DNA of 64,000 nucleotides from positions 5,642,001 through 5,706,000 of the forward strand of contig NZ_CP102826.1 in the NCBI RefSeq assembly GCF_025643595.1, written 5' to 3'. The translations under genes were made by a program, and so were the position numbers. Each line of letters opens with the position of its first letter. Position 1 is the stretch's first letter. This DNA is from Saccharopolyspora rosea. GTDB taxonomy: Bacteria > Actinomycetota > Actinomycetes > Mycobacteriales > Pseudonocardiaceae. Below the pieces are notes generated by a model. That model was given only the letters and a program-made list of their open reading frames with translations, searched no databases and was not told the origin of the DNA. Below, piece by piece: positions 43,191 through 58,525 of this stretch.

Positions 43191-44195
43191 ATGGCCCGGC
43201 GCGGCTGGCGGGAACTGGACGAGTCCGACGTGCGGGTGCGCCCCGGCCGCCGCGGCAGCCGGCCGCGCAGCAAGCGGCGGCCCAAGCACGAGGACGCGGT
43301 GGCGGCGATGGTGGTCGCCGTCGACCGCGGCCGCTGGACCTGCGCGATCGACGACGACCCGGAGCGGCTGGTCGTCGCGATGCGGGCGCGGGAGCTGGGG
43401 CGCACACCCGTGGTGGTCGGCGACCGCGTCGGCCTGGTCGGCGACACCTCCGGCCAGCCCGACACGCTGGCGCGCATCGTCCGCGTCACCGACCGCACCA
43501 GCGTGCTGCGGCGCACCGCCGACGACACCGACCCCTACGAGCGGGTGGTGGTCGCCAACGCCGAACAGCTGGTCATCGTGACCGCGCTGGCCGATCCGCC
43601 GCCGCGCCCCGGCTTCATCGACCGCTGCCTGGTCGCCGCGTACGCAGGCGGGCTCAACCCGGTGCTGTGCCTGACCAAGTCCGATCTCGCCGACCCCGGC
43701 GAGTGGATCGACGTGTACTCCTCGCTGGACATGCCGATCACCGTCACCCGCCTGGACACCGAGCCGGACGAGTTGCGCGACCTGCTCTCCGGGCGCGTGT
43801 CGGCGCTGGTCGGGCACTCCGGCGTCGGCAAGTCCACGCTGGTCAACCGGCTCGTGCCGGCGGCGACCCGGGCGACCGGCGAGGTCAGCGGGGTGGGCAA
43901 AGGACGCCACACGTCGACGTCCGCAGTCGCCCTGCCCCTGCCGGAGGGGGGTTGGGTGGTCGACACCCCGGGCATCAGGTCGTTCGGGCTCGCGCACGTC
44001 ACCGCCGACGACGTGATCGCCGCGTTCGAGGGCTTCGCCGAGGCGGCCGAGGAGTGCCCGCCGAACTGCGGACACCTCGGCGGCGCCGACGACCCGGACT
44101 GCCACCTCGACACCTACGCCGCCGACGGCGGCAGCACCGACCAGCTCTGTTCGCTGCGCCGCCTGCTGCGGTCCCGCGCAGGGCTGGACGAGTGA
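43191..44195 (+). CDS. rsgA: ribosome small-subunit-dependent GTPase A
   Basis: This 334-residue circularly permuted GTPase checks late 30S subunit maturation. ATG 43191 lies 19 nt after aroA. An OB-fold region comes first (DDPERLVVAMRARELGRTPV), then G4 LCLTKSDL, G1 VGHSGVGKSTLVNRLVP, G2/G3 GKGRHTSTSAV and VVDTPGIRSFGL. The C-terminal zinc site is CPPNCGHLGGADDPDCHLD, with Cys, Cys, His and Cys. The aroA-rsgA order matches Rv3227-Rv3228. The N-terminal 35 residues are very basic, as in other actinobacterial RsgA. Confidence 0.96.
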   Translation: MARRGWRELDESDVRVRPGRRGSRPRSKRRPKHEDAVAAMVVAVDRGRWTCAIDDDPERLVVAMRARELGRTPVVVGDRVGLVGDTSGQPDTLARIVRVTDRTSVLRRTADDTDPYERVVVANAEQLVIVTALADPPPRPGFIDRCLVAAYAGGLNPVLCLTKSDLADPGEWIDVYSSLDMPITVTRLDTEPDELRDLLSGRVSALVGHSGVGKSTLVNRLVPAATRATGEVSGVGKGRHTSTSAVALPLPEGGWVVDTPGIRSFGLAHVTADDVIAAFEGFAEAAEECPPNCGHLGGADDPDCHLDTYAADGGSTDQLCSLRRLLRSRAGLDE

Positions 44196-44294
44196 TCCGC
44201 GGTCGCGCCCTCCTGTGACGTCGGGAGATCGTTGCTAGCGTGGGCGCCGAGCCCGCCCGGCAGACAGATGCCACCGACGGCGAGGAGCCCCCCG

Positions 44295-45155
44295 ATGCCA
44301 CCAGCCCGCCTGTGGACCGCCGCGGCCGGTCTGGCGCTGACCGCCGCGCTCGGCGCCTGCGGCACCGCACCGCCACCTCCACCGGCCGCCGGAGCGGCCG
44401 CAGCGGTACCGGACCGGCGCCCGGACGCCACCGCCCTGCTGACCGGTCTGGTCCGCAAGCTCAACGAGCAGGGCAGCGTGCACAGCACCGTCCGCGGGCA
44501 ACTGGGCATCGTCGGGGAGCTGACCGGCGAGAGCACCGTGCAGTACCGCGGTCCGCAGGTGGACCTGTCGCTGACCGGGAACACCCGTAGCGGGAGCCAG
44601 CCACCGCAGCACGTCGATCTGTCCATCGTGGACGGTGTGGGGTACCTGCGGACTCCGCTGATCCGCCCCGAACCGGACAAGCCGTGGCTGCGGATCTCCT
44701 CGGACGGCCAGGACTTCGCCGCCAAGCTGCTCAGCCCCGCCCTCGACCAGCTGCACGAGGCCGTCGACCCGCACGCCACCTTCGCCGGTGTCGAGTCCGC
44801 GACCCGCATCGCCGACCGCGCCCCCGACACCGTCGACGGGCGTCCCGCCACCCGGTACGAGCTGCGGATCATCACTGCCCAGGCCGCCAGGACCGCACCC
44901 GATCCGCAGCAGCGCCAGCGGTTCCGCAAGGCCGCCGAGTCCGGCGAGCCCGAACTCGGCTACCAGCTGTGGCTCGACGACCACGGGCTGCCGGTGAAGT
45001 TCACCGCGGCCCAGCGGGTGGCGCAGGCCGGCGACGTGTCGCTGACCTCCACCTACCGCGACTGGGGCACTCGCGCCGACATCAGCACACCGCCCGCCGA
45101 CGAGATCGGCGTGTTCCACGACCTCCCGGCCCAGGCGCAGCCCCCGCCGCGCTGA
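44295..45155 (+). CDS. LppX/LprG-like lipoprotein
   Basis: This 286-residue exported lipoprotein starts at ATG 44295 after GGAGCC. The signal peptide ends in the lipobox LGAC (TAALGACGTAPPPPPAAG), so the mature protein begins at Cys. After a Pro/Ala linker, the fold resembles the LolA-like LppX/LprG group: LVRKLNEQGSVHSTVRGQLG, VQYRGPQVDLSLTG, VDGVGYLRTPLI and GYQLWLDDHGLPVKFTAAQR. Such proteins carry lipids or lipoglycans across the cell envelope in mycobacteria. It is not at this position in M. tuberculosis. It may share a transcript with rsgA or have its own promoter in the 99-nt gap (TTGCTAGCGT near 44230). Confidence 0.88.
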   Translation: MPPARLWTAAAGLALTAALGACGTAPPPPPAAGAAAAVPDRRPDATALLTGLVRKLNEQGSVHSTVRGQLGIVGELTGESTVQYRGPQVDLSLTGNTRSGSQPPQHVDLSIVDGVGYLRTPLIRPEPDKPWLRISSDGQDFAAKLLSPALDQLHEAVDPHATFAGVESATRIADRAPDTVDGRPATRYELRIITAQAARTAPDPQQRQRFRKAAESGEPELGYQLWLDDHGLPVKFTAAQRVAQAGDVSLTSTYRDWGTRADISTPPADEIGVFHDLPAQAQPPPR

Positions 45156-45198
45156 CCACATTTCCGGCAAAGACGCCACACCGGTGCTGACGCGCTGC

Positions 45199-45204
45199 TA
45201 GGTT
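45199..45204 (+). promoter_or_regulatory. possible -10 box of the 30-codon lipoprotein gene
   Basis: TAGGTT lies 37 nt before the GTG start at 45242. No firm -35 box is visible. Confidence 0.35.
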
Positions 45205-45241
45205 CCGCGGCACTGACGAATCCGCAGTGAACGGAAAAAGC

Positions 45242-45334
45242 GTGCGTCGCACGGCAATCGCACTGTCCGCTGCCGCACTCGCCGCAGCGCTGGGGGCCTG
45301 TTCGCAAGGCGGATCCAATCGCGGCTTCACATGA
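45242..45334 (+). CDS. 30-residue mini-lipoprotein (or truncated lipoprotein)
   Basis: GTG 45242 opens a 30-codon frame with a complete lipoprotein signal: MRRTAIALSAAALAAALGAC. It has two arginines, a hydrophobic core and the lipobox LGAC. After Cys only ten residues follow (SQGGSNRGFT) before TGA at 45332. ACGGAAAAAGC lies upstream and a TAGGTT box further back. If expressed and processed it would yield an 11-residue lipopeptide, like entericidin-type or pheromone-like mini-lipoproteins. The alternative is a lipoprotein gene cut off by rearrangement, since its end overlaps the convergent DUF6912 gene by 8 nt. Codon usage is normal. It is below the length limit of most gene callers. Confidence 0.6.
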   Translation: MRRTAIALSAAALAAALGACSQGGSNRGFT

Positions 45335-45830
45335 GTTCCAGCAGGAAGGGCACCTCCTGCGGCGCGTACCAGGCCAGTTCGTGGTCCTCGGCCTCCCCGA
45401 GGGTGAACTCCGCATCCGGATCGCCGAGGTCCGCCTCGTCGATCACCTCGGCCGCCGCGCGCACCGCGTCCTCGGCCTCGGCCGCGTCCACGTGCACCGC
45501 GGCCAGGTTCTTCCACTCCAGCGGTCCGGAAATCTTCACCACCGCGTGGTCCAGGTCCGGGCGCAGCGTCACGTCCGCCACGTCCGCCGAGACCACCACT
45601 CGGCGCAGCTCCGCCTTCTCGTCCCCGCTCAGGTCGCCCGCGATGAGGCGCAGCGACGCCCGCGCCGCCTCGCGCATCGCCGCGTACTCCAGTTCTTCCG
45701 TGTCTCCGCTGACGTACGCCTCGCGCAGCGCGGGGGTCAGCGCGAACCCGGTACCGCCCAGCGGCTGCAGCTGCCTGTCCTCCACGAGCTGCCGCAGCAT
45801 CCGCACCGTGGCGGGCACGTAAACCCTCAT
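45327..45830 (-). CDS. conserved actinobacterial protein, DUF6912-like
   Basis: This 167-residue soluble protein begins MRVYVPATVRMLRQLVEDRQ at ATG 45830 and overlaps the WS/DGAT stop codon by 4 nt. The N-terminal MRVYVPAT, the GGTGFALTPALREAY segment and the acidic C-terminus with HELAWYAPQEVPFLLE are the features I associate with the DUF6912 family. That family, in my recollection, includes M. tuberculosis Rv3231c at the equivalent place. Its function is unknown. The WYAPQE-type ending is strongly conserved and may be an interaction site. Translational coupling with an acyltransferase is noteworthy but does not define a role. Confidence 0.85.
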   Translation of the reverse strand: MRVYVPATVRMLRQLVEDRQLQPLGGTGFALTPALREAYVSGDTEELEYAAMREAARASLRLIAGDLSGDEKAELRRVVVSADVADVTLRPDLDHAVVKISGPLEWKNLAAVHVDAAEAEDAVRAAAEVIDEADLGDPDAEFTLGEAEDHELAWYAPQEVPFLLELM

Positions 45831-47263
45831 GTGTCGACCGTCCCGATCATCTCGTCCACTGCTTCCCCGATCATCGCCGCCAACACGTCCACATCGGGCA
45901 TCGCGTCCCGGTCCGCGTTGAGACCGAAGTAGACGCCACCGTCGTAGGAGGTCACCCCGATCGACAACGCCTGGTTCTTGGCCAGCGGAACCACCGGGAA
46001 CATCTCCACCATCCTCGCGCCCGCCGCGTACAGCGGCACCTGCGGCCCGGGAACGTTGGTCACCAGCACGTTGAACAGCCGGTCGGAGAACGTGTTGGCC
46101 ACTCGCGCGCCGAGGGCGTGCAGCGTCGGCGGCGCGAACCCGGACAGCTTCACCAGCGCGTCCGCGGCCACCGGCTGACCGGACTCGGAATGCGCCCGCA
46201 TGGCATGGCTGACCTGGTGCAGCCGGACCGTCGGGTTTGCCTCCCCGACCGGCAGGTCCACCAGGAACGCCGACACGCGGTTGCCGACCGAACCGACCGG
46301 CAGGCTCGCCGTGTCCCGGTACGCCTCCCCCGCCTCGGAGTCCCCGGGCCGCACCGACACCGGCACCATCGCGCGCAGCGTCGTGGACGGCGACACCACC
46401 TCGCCCCGGGACAGCAGCCAGTTGCGCAGTGCACCGGTGAGCACCGCGAGCACCACGTCGTTGACGGTGGTGCCGTGCTCGCGCCGGACCGCGCGGAGGT
46501 CGTCGAGCCTGGCACTGGCCGTCGCGAAGCGGCGCTGGTTGGACGTCGGCGCGTTCAGCGGTCCGCTCGGCGCCGGCACCAGGGCGGTGCGCAGCGCCGA
46601 CGCGACCCCACCGAGGGCGCGGGTCATCTTGTGCAGCGTGGCGGTGGCGTCGGCCATCGCCGCCCGCGCGTTCTCCACGATCTCGCCGGGGCGCTGCACC
46701 GCGTCGGCCGCCGCCTCCAACAGGAGTCCCGACGCGCTCGGTTCCGGGCGGGGCATCCACAGGTCGTCCTGGTCAGGACCCGCGGATCGGGCCTCCACGT
46801 CCAGGATGACCTGGCCGATGTCGATCGCCGCGATGCCGTCGACCATCGCCTGGTGGGTCTTGGTGATCACCGCGACCCGGTTCTTCGACAGGCCCTCGAC
46901 GAGGTAGACCTCCCACAGCGGTCGGGTGTGGTCGAGTTTGCGCGACATCAGCCGCGCGGCGAGCTCGTGCAGCTGCGCGTCCGAACCCGGCTTCGGCAGC
47001 GCGGACCGCCGGACGTGGTAGGTGATGTCGAAGTCCTGGTCGTCGACCCACACCGGGCGGGCCAACCGACCGGGCACCTGCCGCACCCGCTGCCGGTATC
47101 GCGGCACGAGCGCCAACCGCCGGTCGATCAACGCCAACACCTTGTCGTAGTCGAACCCGCTCCGCGGCCGCCGGAACACCGCGACCCCGCCGACGTGCAT
47201 CGGCGTCGTGTGGTCCTCCAGGTACAGGAAGGAGGCGTCGATGGCGGAAAGACGATCGGGCAT
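45827..47263 (-). CDS. wax ester synthase/diacylglycerol acyltransferase (WS/DGAT family)
   Basis: This 478-residue enzyme esterifies diacylglycerol or fatty alcohol with acyl-CoA for triacylglycerol or wax storage. ATG 47263 (MPDRLSAIDASFLYLEDHTT) is the family start. The active-site motif is KTHQAMVDGIAAID: the second His and Asp-Gly of HHxxxDG are present, and the first His is Thr. Other motifs are PMHVGGVAVF, RPLWEVYLVEGL, NDVVLAVLTGALRNWL and VTNVPGPQVPLYAAGA, the PLW and ND motifs of the family. It sits where M. tuberculosis has Rv3233c/Rv3234c (tgs3, split there). It is upstream of and coupled to the DUF6912 gene. Confidence 0.94.
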   Translation of the reverse strand: MPDRLSAIDASFLYLEDHTTPMHVGGVAVFRRPRSGFDYDKVLALIDRRLALVPRYRQRVRQVPGRLARPVWVDDQDFDITYHVRRSALPKPGSDAQLHELAARLMSRKLDHTRPLWEVYLVEGLSKNRVAVITKTHQAMVDGIAAIDIGQVILDVEARSAGPDQDDLWMPRPEPSASGLLLEAAADAVQRPGEIVENARAAMADATATLHKMTRALGGVASALRTALVPAPSGPLNAPTSNQRRFATASARLDDLRAVRREHGTTVNDVVLAVLTGALRNWLLSRGEVVSPSTTLRAMVPVSVRPGDSEAGEAYRDTASLPVGSVGNRVSAFLVDLPVGEANPTVRLHQVSHAMRAHSESGQPVAADALVKLSGFAPPTLHALGARVANTFSDRLFNVLVTNVPGPQVPLYAAGARMVEMFPVVPLAKNQALSIGVTSYDGGVYFGLNADRDAMPDVDVLAAMIGEAVDEMIGTVDT

Positions 47264-47331
47264 GTCGCGATCCTGGCACATGACGGGCCTTCCTCGATGC
47301 CTCGCGCGCAGCGCATGTGACACTGGAAAGC

Positions 47332-48093
47332 GTGACCGCCGAAGTCTCCCCCAAAGATCGGTTCGTGACCGTCTACGGCCGCAAACCCGTGCTCGAAGCG
47401 CTGGCCGATTTCGACCTCCGGGTCGACAAGGTCGTCATCGCCGAGGGGCTCGGCGGAGCGGTGATCGAGGAGATCAAGGAAGCGGCAGCCGACCGCGCCG
47501 TGCGCGTGCAGCGCGCGAGCGCCCACCGGGTCAAGGTGTTGGCCGGCAACGGCCGCCACGACCAGGGCGTCGTCGCCGACGTGGTGGCGCGCAAGATGCG
47601 GCCGCTGGACGATGCGTTGGCGGACCCGGCGCACGCACCGCGCAACATCCTGCTCCTGGACGGTCTCACGACCCCCGCGAACGTCGGGATGGTCCTGCGC
47701 ACCGCCACGGCCGCCGGCATCGACGGCATCGTCGTCCCGCACCGGGGCGTCGCCGGAATCGACCCGCTGGTCATCAAGGCATCAGCAGGTGTCGCCTTCC
47801 ACGCCCCGGTCCTGCGCACCCGAACTGCAGGGGACGCAGCGGAAATGCTGACCGAAGCCGGATATCCGCTGTACGCCCTGGACGCCGCGGCCCCGGAGAG
47901 CATCTTCGACGCCGATTTCGGCTCCCGCGCGGTGTTCGTGCTCGGCAGCGAAACGGCCGGGCTTTCCGAGGACGTGCGGCTGCGCATCGCGCAGTCCCTG
48001 TCGATCCCGATGCGGGGCGGGGTGGAGTCGTTGAACGTGGCCAGCGCCGCCTCGGTGCTCTGCTACGAACTCCTCCGCCGCACACTCACCTGA
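47332..48093 (+). CDS. TrmH/SpoU-family RNA 2'-O-methyltransferase
   Basis: This 253-residue SPOUT methyltransferase modifies a ribose 2'-OH in rRNA or tRNA. The N-terminal RNA-binding (L30e-like) part includes VYGRKPVLEALADFDLRVDK. The knot motifs are ILLLDGLTTPANVGMVLRTA (motif 1, with the N-G-R signature region), FVLGSETAGLSEDV (motif 2) and LSIPMRGGVESLNVASAASV (motif 3). GTG 47332 is taken as the start, because a GACACT hexamer ends seven bases earlier, as in other leaderless genes here. GTG 47317 is the alternative. Its position next to an rrn operon suggests 23S rRNA as substrate, but this is not shown. Confidence 0.92.
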   Translation: MTAEVSPKDRFVTVYGRKPVLEALADFDLRVDKVVIAEGLGGAVIEEIKEAAADRAVRVQRASAHRVKVLAGNGRHDQGVVADVVARKMRPLDDALADPAHAPRNILLLDGLTTPANVGMVLRTATAAGIDGIVVPHRGVAGIDPLVIKASAGVAFHAPVLRTRTAGDAAEMLTEAGYPLYALDAAAPESIFDADFGSRAVFVLGSETAGLSEDVRLRIAQSLSIPMRGGVESLNVASAASVLCYELLRRTLT

Positions 48094-48098
48094 CCAAC

Positions 48099-48131
48099 AA
48101 AAAAAGGGGGTGGGCACTCCGGCCCACCCCC
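48099..48131 (-). terminator. second rrn operon terminator
   Basis: GGGGGTGGGC (48106-48115) pairs with GCCCACCCCC (48122-48131). Read on the minus strand, a run of seven T follows the stem. It also lies just after the TrmH stop and may stop convergent transcription. Confidence 0.85.
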
Positions 48132-48162
48132 GCAACTCCACCACGAGCAAGGAAAACAGCAT

Positions 48163-48212
48163 AAAAAAGTGGGTGGGGTGGGTGTGACCGTATGGTCACA
48201 CCCACCCCACCC
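48163..48212 (-). terminator. primary rrn operon terminator
   Basis: A perfect 19-bp stem (48171-48189 with 48194-48212) around GTAT is followed on the minus strand by ACTTTTTT. It starts 13 nt after the 5S gene. Confidence 0.93.
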
Positions 48213-48225
48213 ATTCTCTGTTTAG

Positions 48226-48342
48226 TGTTGGCGGTGTCTTACTCTCCCACACCCTACCGAGTGCAGTACCATCAGCGCTGGGGAACTTAGCTACCGGGTT
48301 CGGAATGGGACCGGGCGTACCCTCCCCGCTCAAACCACCAAC
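48226..48342 (-). rRNA. rrf: 5S ribosomal RNA
   Basis: The minus strand reads GGTGGTTTGAGCGGGGAGGG at the start, then the diagnostic CCCATTCCGAACCCGGTAGC and GGTAGGGTGTGGGAGAGTAA, ending near CGCCAACACT. The length of about 117 nt is standard. It is the last gene of the rrn operon; the ends are approximate to a few bases. Confidence 0.95.
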
Positions 48343-48436
48343 AACCCACACCCCCACCCACACACCGGGTGGGGAAAACCATGGTGACTATTCAACTATC
48401 AACAACAACCCCTGGGTTGTTGTCCCAGAATCGTAT

Positions 48437-53320
<4,884 letters not shown>

Positions 53321-53470
53321 TGCATCGGAAACAATCCCAGCAAAAACACCCTCAACCCCACACACGAGGGAGAGTGCTCCTACTCAAAGAAACCCCACCA
53401 CACACCACAATACACAACACCACAGTGCATGGCCAAGGGCACTAATCAAACACTAGCCATCAAAACAATC

Positions 53471-53494
53471 CGCTGTTGAGTTCTCAAAGAACAC
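53471..53494 (-). promoter_or_regulatory. rrn antitermination/leader element
   Basis: The minus strand reads TTCTTTGAGAACTCAACAGC, the conserved leader motif found before 16S in actinobacteria and linked to Nus-dependent antitermination and processing. Confidence 0.75.
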
Positions 53495-53569
53495 ACCCAC
53501 ACCACAACCAACCCACCAACAGGCCAGCCCTGGGGAGCAATTCTCACCGCTTCGTTCTCGGTATCTCCA

Positions 53570-53599
53570 ACCTTAGACCATCCCGATTTCGACTGTCAA
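53570..53599 (-). promoter_or_regulatory. rrn promoter
   Basis: On the minus strand TTGACA (complement of 53594-53599) and TAAGGT (complement of 53570-53575) are separated by 18 nt, an excellent housekeeping-sigma promoter about 250 nt before the 16S gene. Confidence 0.88.
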
Positions 53600-53937
53600 A
53601 CCGGGGGGTCCGCAAACCCGAACCACACACCAGCCCCACACCGAAACCAACGGCCCTCAGTTATCAACACCCAAAACAACCGCATTATCAAACTACCAGA
53701 ACCAGCGAAACCCGAACCAACCCGGGGCCCACAACCCCACACGGCCAGCCACCAACAATTTCACCGATTCCAAAACCGGAGCGCCCACTCTACCACCCAC
53801 AGGCAGGAGCTTGGTTCGCCACCCCGCATCAACCGCCCGACCCGATTCCCCGGCCCGTGCCGCGCTGACAAGAAATAATCTACACGCCCCGGAAAACCCT
53901 CACGAAACCACCCCCCACCAAAAGACAAAACACCAGG

Positions 53938-54342
53938 TCAGAGCGGTAATTCGAGGTCGAAGAGGACTTCGAGCTCGTACCGCGTCGCCGCGACGTCGCG
54001 GTGGTGGATGCCGACCATGCCGGTGGCGACCGCGCCGTCGACGTTCGTGCGGAGGTCGTCGACGAACACGCAGCGGCTCGGGTCGACCCCCAGCCGGTCG
54101 GCGGCGAGGCGGTAGATGGCCGGGTCCGGTTTGGCGATGCCCAAGTCGCCGGAGAGCAGGACCGCGTCGAACGCGTCGGACGCCGCCTCGGCGACGGAGT
54201 CGGCGTTGGAGACCAGGGCCGTTCGGATTCCACGGGCGCGCAGCCACCGGGCGGCTGCCAGGACCGGCGGCTCGGCGCCGTCCCCGTTTCCCGGGTCGTC
54301 GAGCACTCCCCCGTGGTCCAGCACCAGGGCTTCGAGGTCCAT
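53938..54342 (-). CDS. HAD-superfamily hydrolase
   Basis: This 134-residue HAD-like hydrolase has motif I LEALVLDHGGVLDDPG (nucleophile Asp, with Gly at the usual second Asp, a common variant). Motif II is ALVSNADS, motif III lysine is in GIAKPDPAIYRLAADRLG, and motif IV is CVFVDDLRTNVDGA. The cap domain is nearly absent, so the protein is much shorter than the usual 200-220 residues and should act on larger or exposed substrates. ATG 54342 is chosen; a start three codons upstream is possible. It lies just upstream of the rrn promoter region, on the same strand. Confidence 0.88.
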   Translation of the reverse strand: MDLEALVLDHGGVLDDPGNGDGAEPPVLAAARWLRARGIRTALVSNADSVAEAASDAFDAVLLSGDLGIAKPDPAIYRLAADRLGVDPSRCVFVDDLRTNVDGAVATGMVGIHHRDVAATRYELEVLFDLELPL

Positions 54343-54447
54343 GCGGTGCACGGTAGCTCACACGATCAGGGGTTTCCGGGCGCGAAGTGTCCGCAGCGCG
54401 GCGTTCCGCTCCTCTTGTACAGCGGGAGACCCAGTCAGGAGGTGCCG

Positions 54448-54804
54448 ATGACAACAGCCACCCCCCTCACGGGCGCGGAAGCGCCCACGCCCGCGGAACG
54501 GAGCGCCACCGCGCTGGCCGCACGCGTCGGTGAGCAGCTGCTGGACGTGCTGGCCGGGCGCAGACCGCTGAGCCAGGTCCGCGACCGGGTGTCCGGGCCG
54601 GTCGCCTTCCGGCTCGCGGGAACCCGGCTCCACGCAGCACGGAGCCCGGGCTACCGGCTGCGCTCCGTCCACGCCTGCCTCACCGCCGAGTCGACGGTGG
54701 AAGCCTGCCTGGTCGTCGGATCGCCCTGCCGGGCCCGGGCTCTGGTGCTGCGGTTGGAACGGGACGGCACGAGGTGGGTGTGCACCCTGCTGTCCCTGGT
54801 GTGA
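54448..54804 (+). CDS. Rv3235-like family protein (DUF6459-like)
   Basis: This 118-residue protein starts at ATG 54448 behind CAGGAGGT. It shows the pattern VGEQLLDVLAGRRPLSQVRD, then SPGYRLRSVHACLTAESTVE, ACLVVGSPCRARALVLRLE and RWVCTLLSLV. I associate this with the family of M. tuberculosis Rv3235, found opposite secA1 in many actinobacteria. The N-terminus is Ala/Pro/Thr-rich and probably disordered; the C-terminal 80 residues look like a small compact domain (cystatin/NTF2-like). No signal peptide is visible. Its stop abuts the convergent secA stop. Its function is unknown. Confidence 0.85.
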   Translation: MTTATPLTGAEAPTPAERSATALAARVGEQLLDVLAGRRPLSQVRDRVSGPVAFRLAGTRLHAARSPGYRLRSVHACLTAESTVEACLVVGSPCRARALVLRLERDGTRWVCTLLSLV

Positions 54805-57672
<2,868 letters not shown>

Positions 57673-57792
57673 CCGGTCGACCTCACTAGCTGATCGTGAC
57701 GCGTCCGTCACGGACGCTTTCTGGCCATCGTATTAGAGCTGGCAGCGCGCCCCCGCCGTCCGGGTGGGGCGGCGCCGCGGGACCCGCACGCA

Positions 57793-57828
57793 GCTGTCCC
57801 CCGCGAACCACGGTACGCGGGGGACAGC
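57793..57828 (-). terminator. hairpin between hpf and secA
   Basis: GCTGTCCCCCGCG (57793-57805) pairs with 57816-57828, a 13-bp perfect stem 35 nt after the hpf stop. It lacks a T run, so it may be a weak terminator or mRNA end stabiliser. Confidence 0.65.
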
Positions 57829-57862
57829 CGTCGGGGTCGGTATTGGCGCAGACTCGCCCTGG

Positions 57863-58525
57863 TCAGTGCGTGTCGGCGAGTCTGATCACGCCGTAGTCGA
57901 ACCCCTTGCGCCGGTAGACGACGCTGGGCTTGCCGCTGTCGGCGTCGGAGAAGAGGTAGAAGTCGTGTCCGACCAGCTCCATCTCGTAGAGGGCCTGGTC
58001 GACCGTCATCGGTTGGGCCGAGTGCTCCTTCTCCCGGACGACGCGGCCCGGTTCGTAGCCGTCGTCGGTGGCCCAGCGCTGTTCGGGCACCTCTGCGGTG
58101 TATTCGGAGGTCGGCGCTTCGAGCAGGGCGGTTCTCCCCTCGGCGGCGCTGGCGGTCGCCACCGGCCGGTGGGCCATGGCGGCCGTTGCCTCGGCCACGG
58201 AAATCGGGTTGCGCTGGCCGTAGTGGACCTTCTTGCGGTCGTGCATGCGGCGGAGGCGGTTCTCCAGCTTGGCCGCGGCAGCGTCCAGGGCGGCGTAGAA
58301 GTCGCCGGCGCTGGCCTCGGCCCGCACCGGGGCGCCCTTGCACTTGAGGGTGATCTCGACCCGCTGGCAGTTCTTCGCCTGACGCGGGTTGCGTTCGTGG
58401 AACAACTCCACGTCCGCACGGATGGCCTTCCGGTTGTACCGCTCAAGCCGGGTCAGTTTGGCGTTGACGTGCTCCCGGTAGTGATCGGGCACCTCGACGT
58501 TGCGACCCTTGACGACGATGTCCAT
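57863..58525 (-). CDS. hpf: ribosome hibernation promoting factor, long form
   Basis: This 220-residue long-type HPF pairs 70S ribosomes into inactive 100S dimers in stationary phase or stress. The N-terminal S30AE domain begins MDIVVKGRNVEVPDHYREHV at ATG 58525, after GGAGGT. It continues through AKNCQRVEITLKCKGAPVRA, EASAGDFYAALDAAAAKLEN and RLRRMHDRKKVHYGQ. After a variable linker, the C-terminal dimerisation domain contains VREKEHSAQPMTVDQALYEM and ELVGHDFYLFSDADSGKPSV, then VYRRKGFDYGVIRL. It corresponds to Rv3241c. A promoter is visible 130-160 nt upstream, giving a long leader. Confidence 0.96.
   Translation of the reverse strand: MDIVVKGRNVEVPDHYREHVNAKLTRLERYNRKAIRADVELFHERNPRQAKNCQRVEITLKCKGAPVRAEASAGDFYAALDAAAAKLENRLRRMHDRKKVHYGQRNPISVAEATAAMAHRPVATASAAEGRTALLEAPTSEYTAEVPEQRWATDDGYEPGRVVREKEHSAQPMTVDQALYEMELVGHDFYLFSDADSGKPSVVYRRKGFDYGVIRLADTH

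Larger units (their letters stand above)
53321..53937 (-). other. 617-nt rrn leader and promoter region
   Basis: This gene-free stretch is less GC-rich than its surroundings. It holds the 16S leader with an antitermination boxA-type sequence (53471-53494), a strong promoter (53570-53599) and, further upstream, possible additional promoter elements. One is TAGAGT, complement of ACTCTA near 53790; TTGATA-like elements occur near 53660-53690. The far end borders the HAD phosphatase gene. I see no coding frame with actinobacterial codon usage. Confidence 0.75.
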
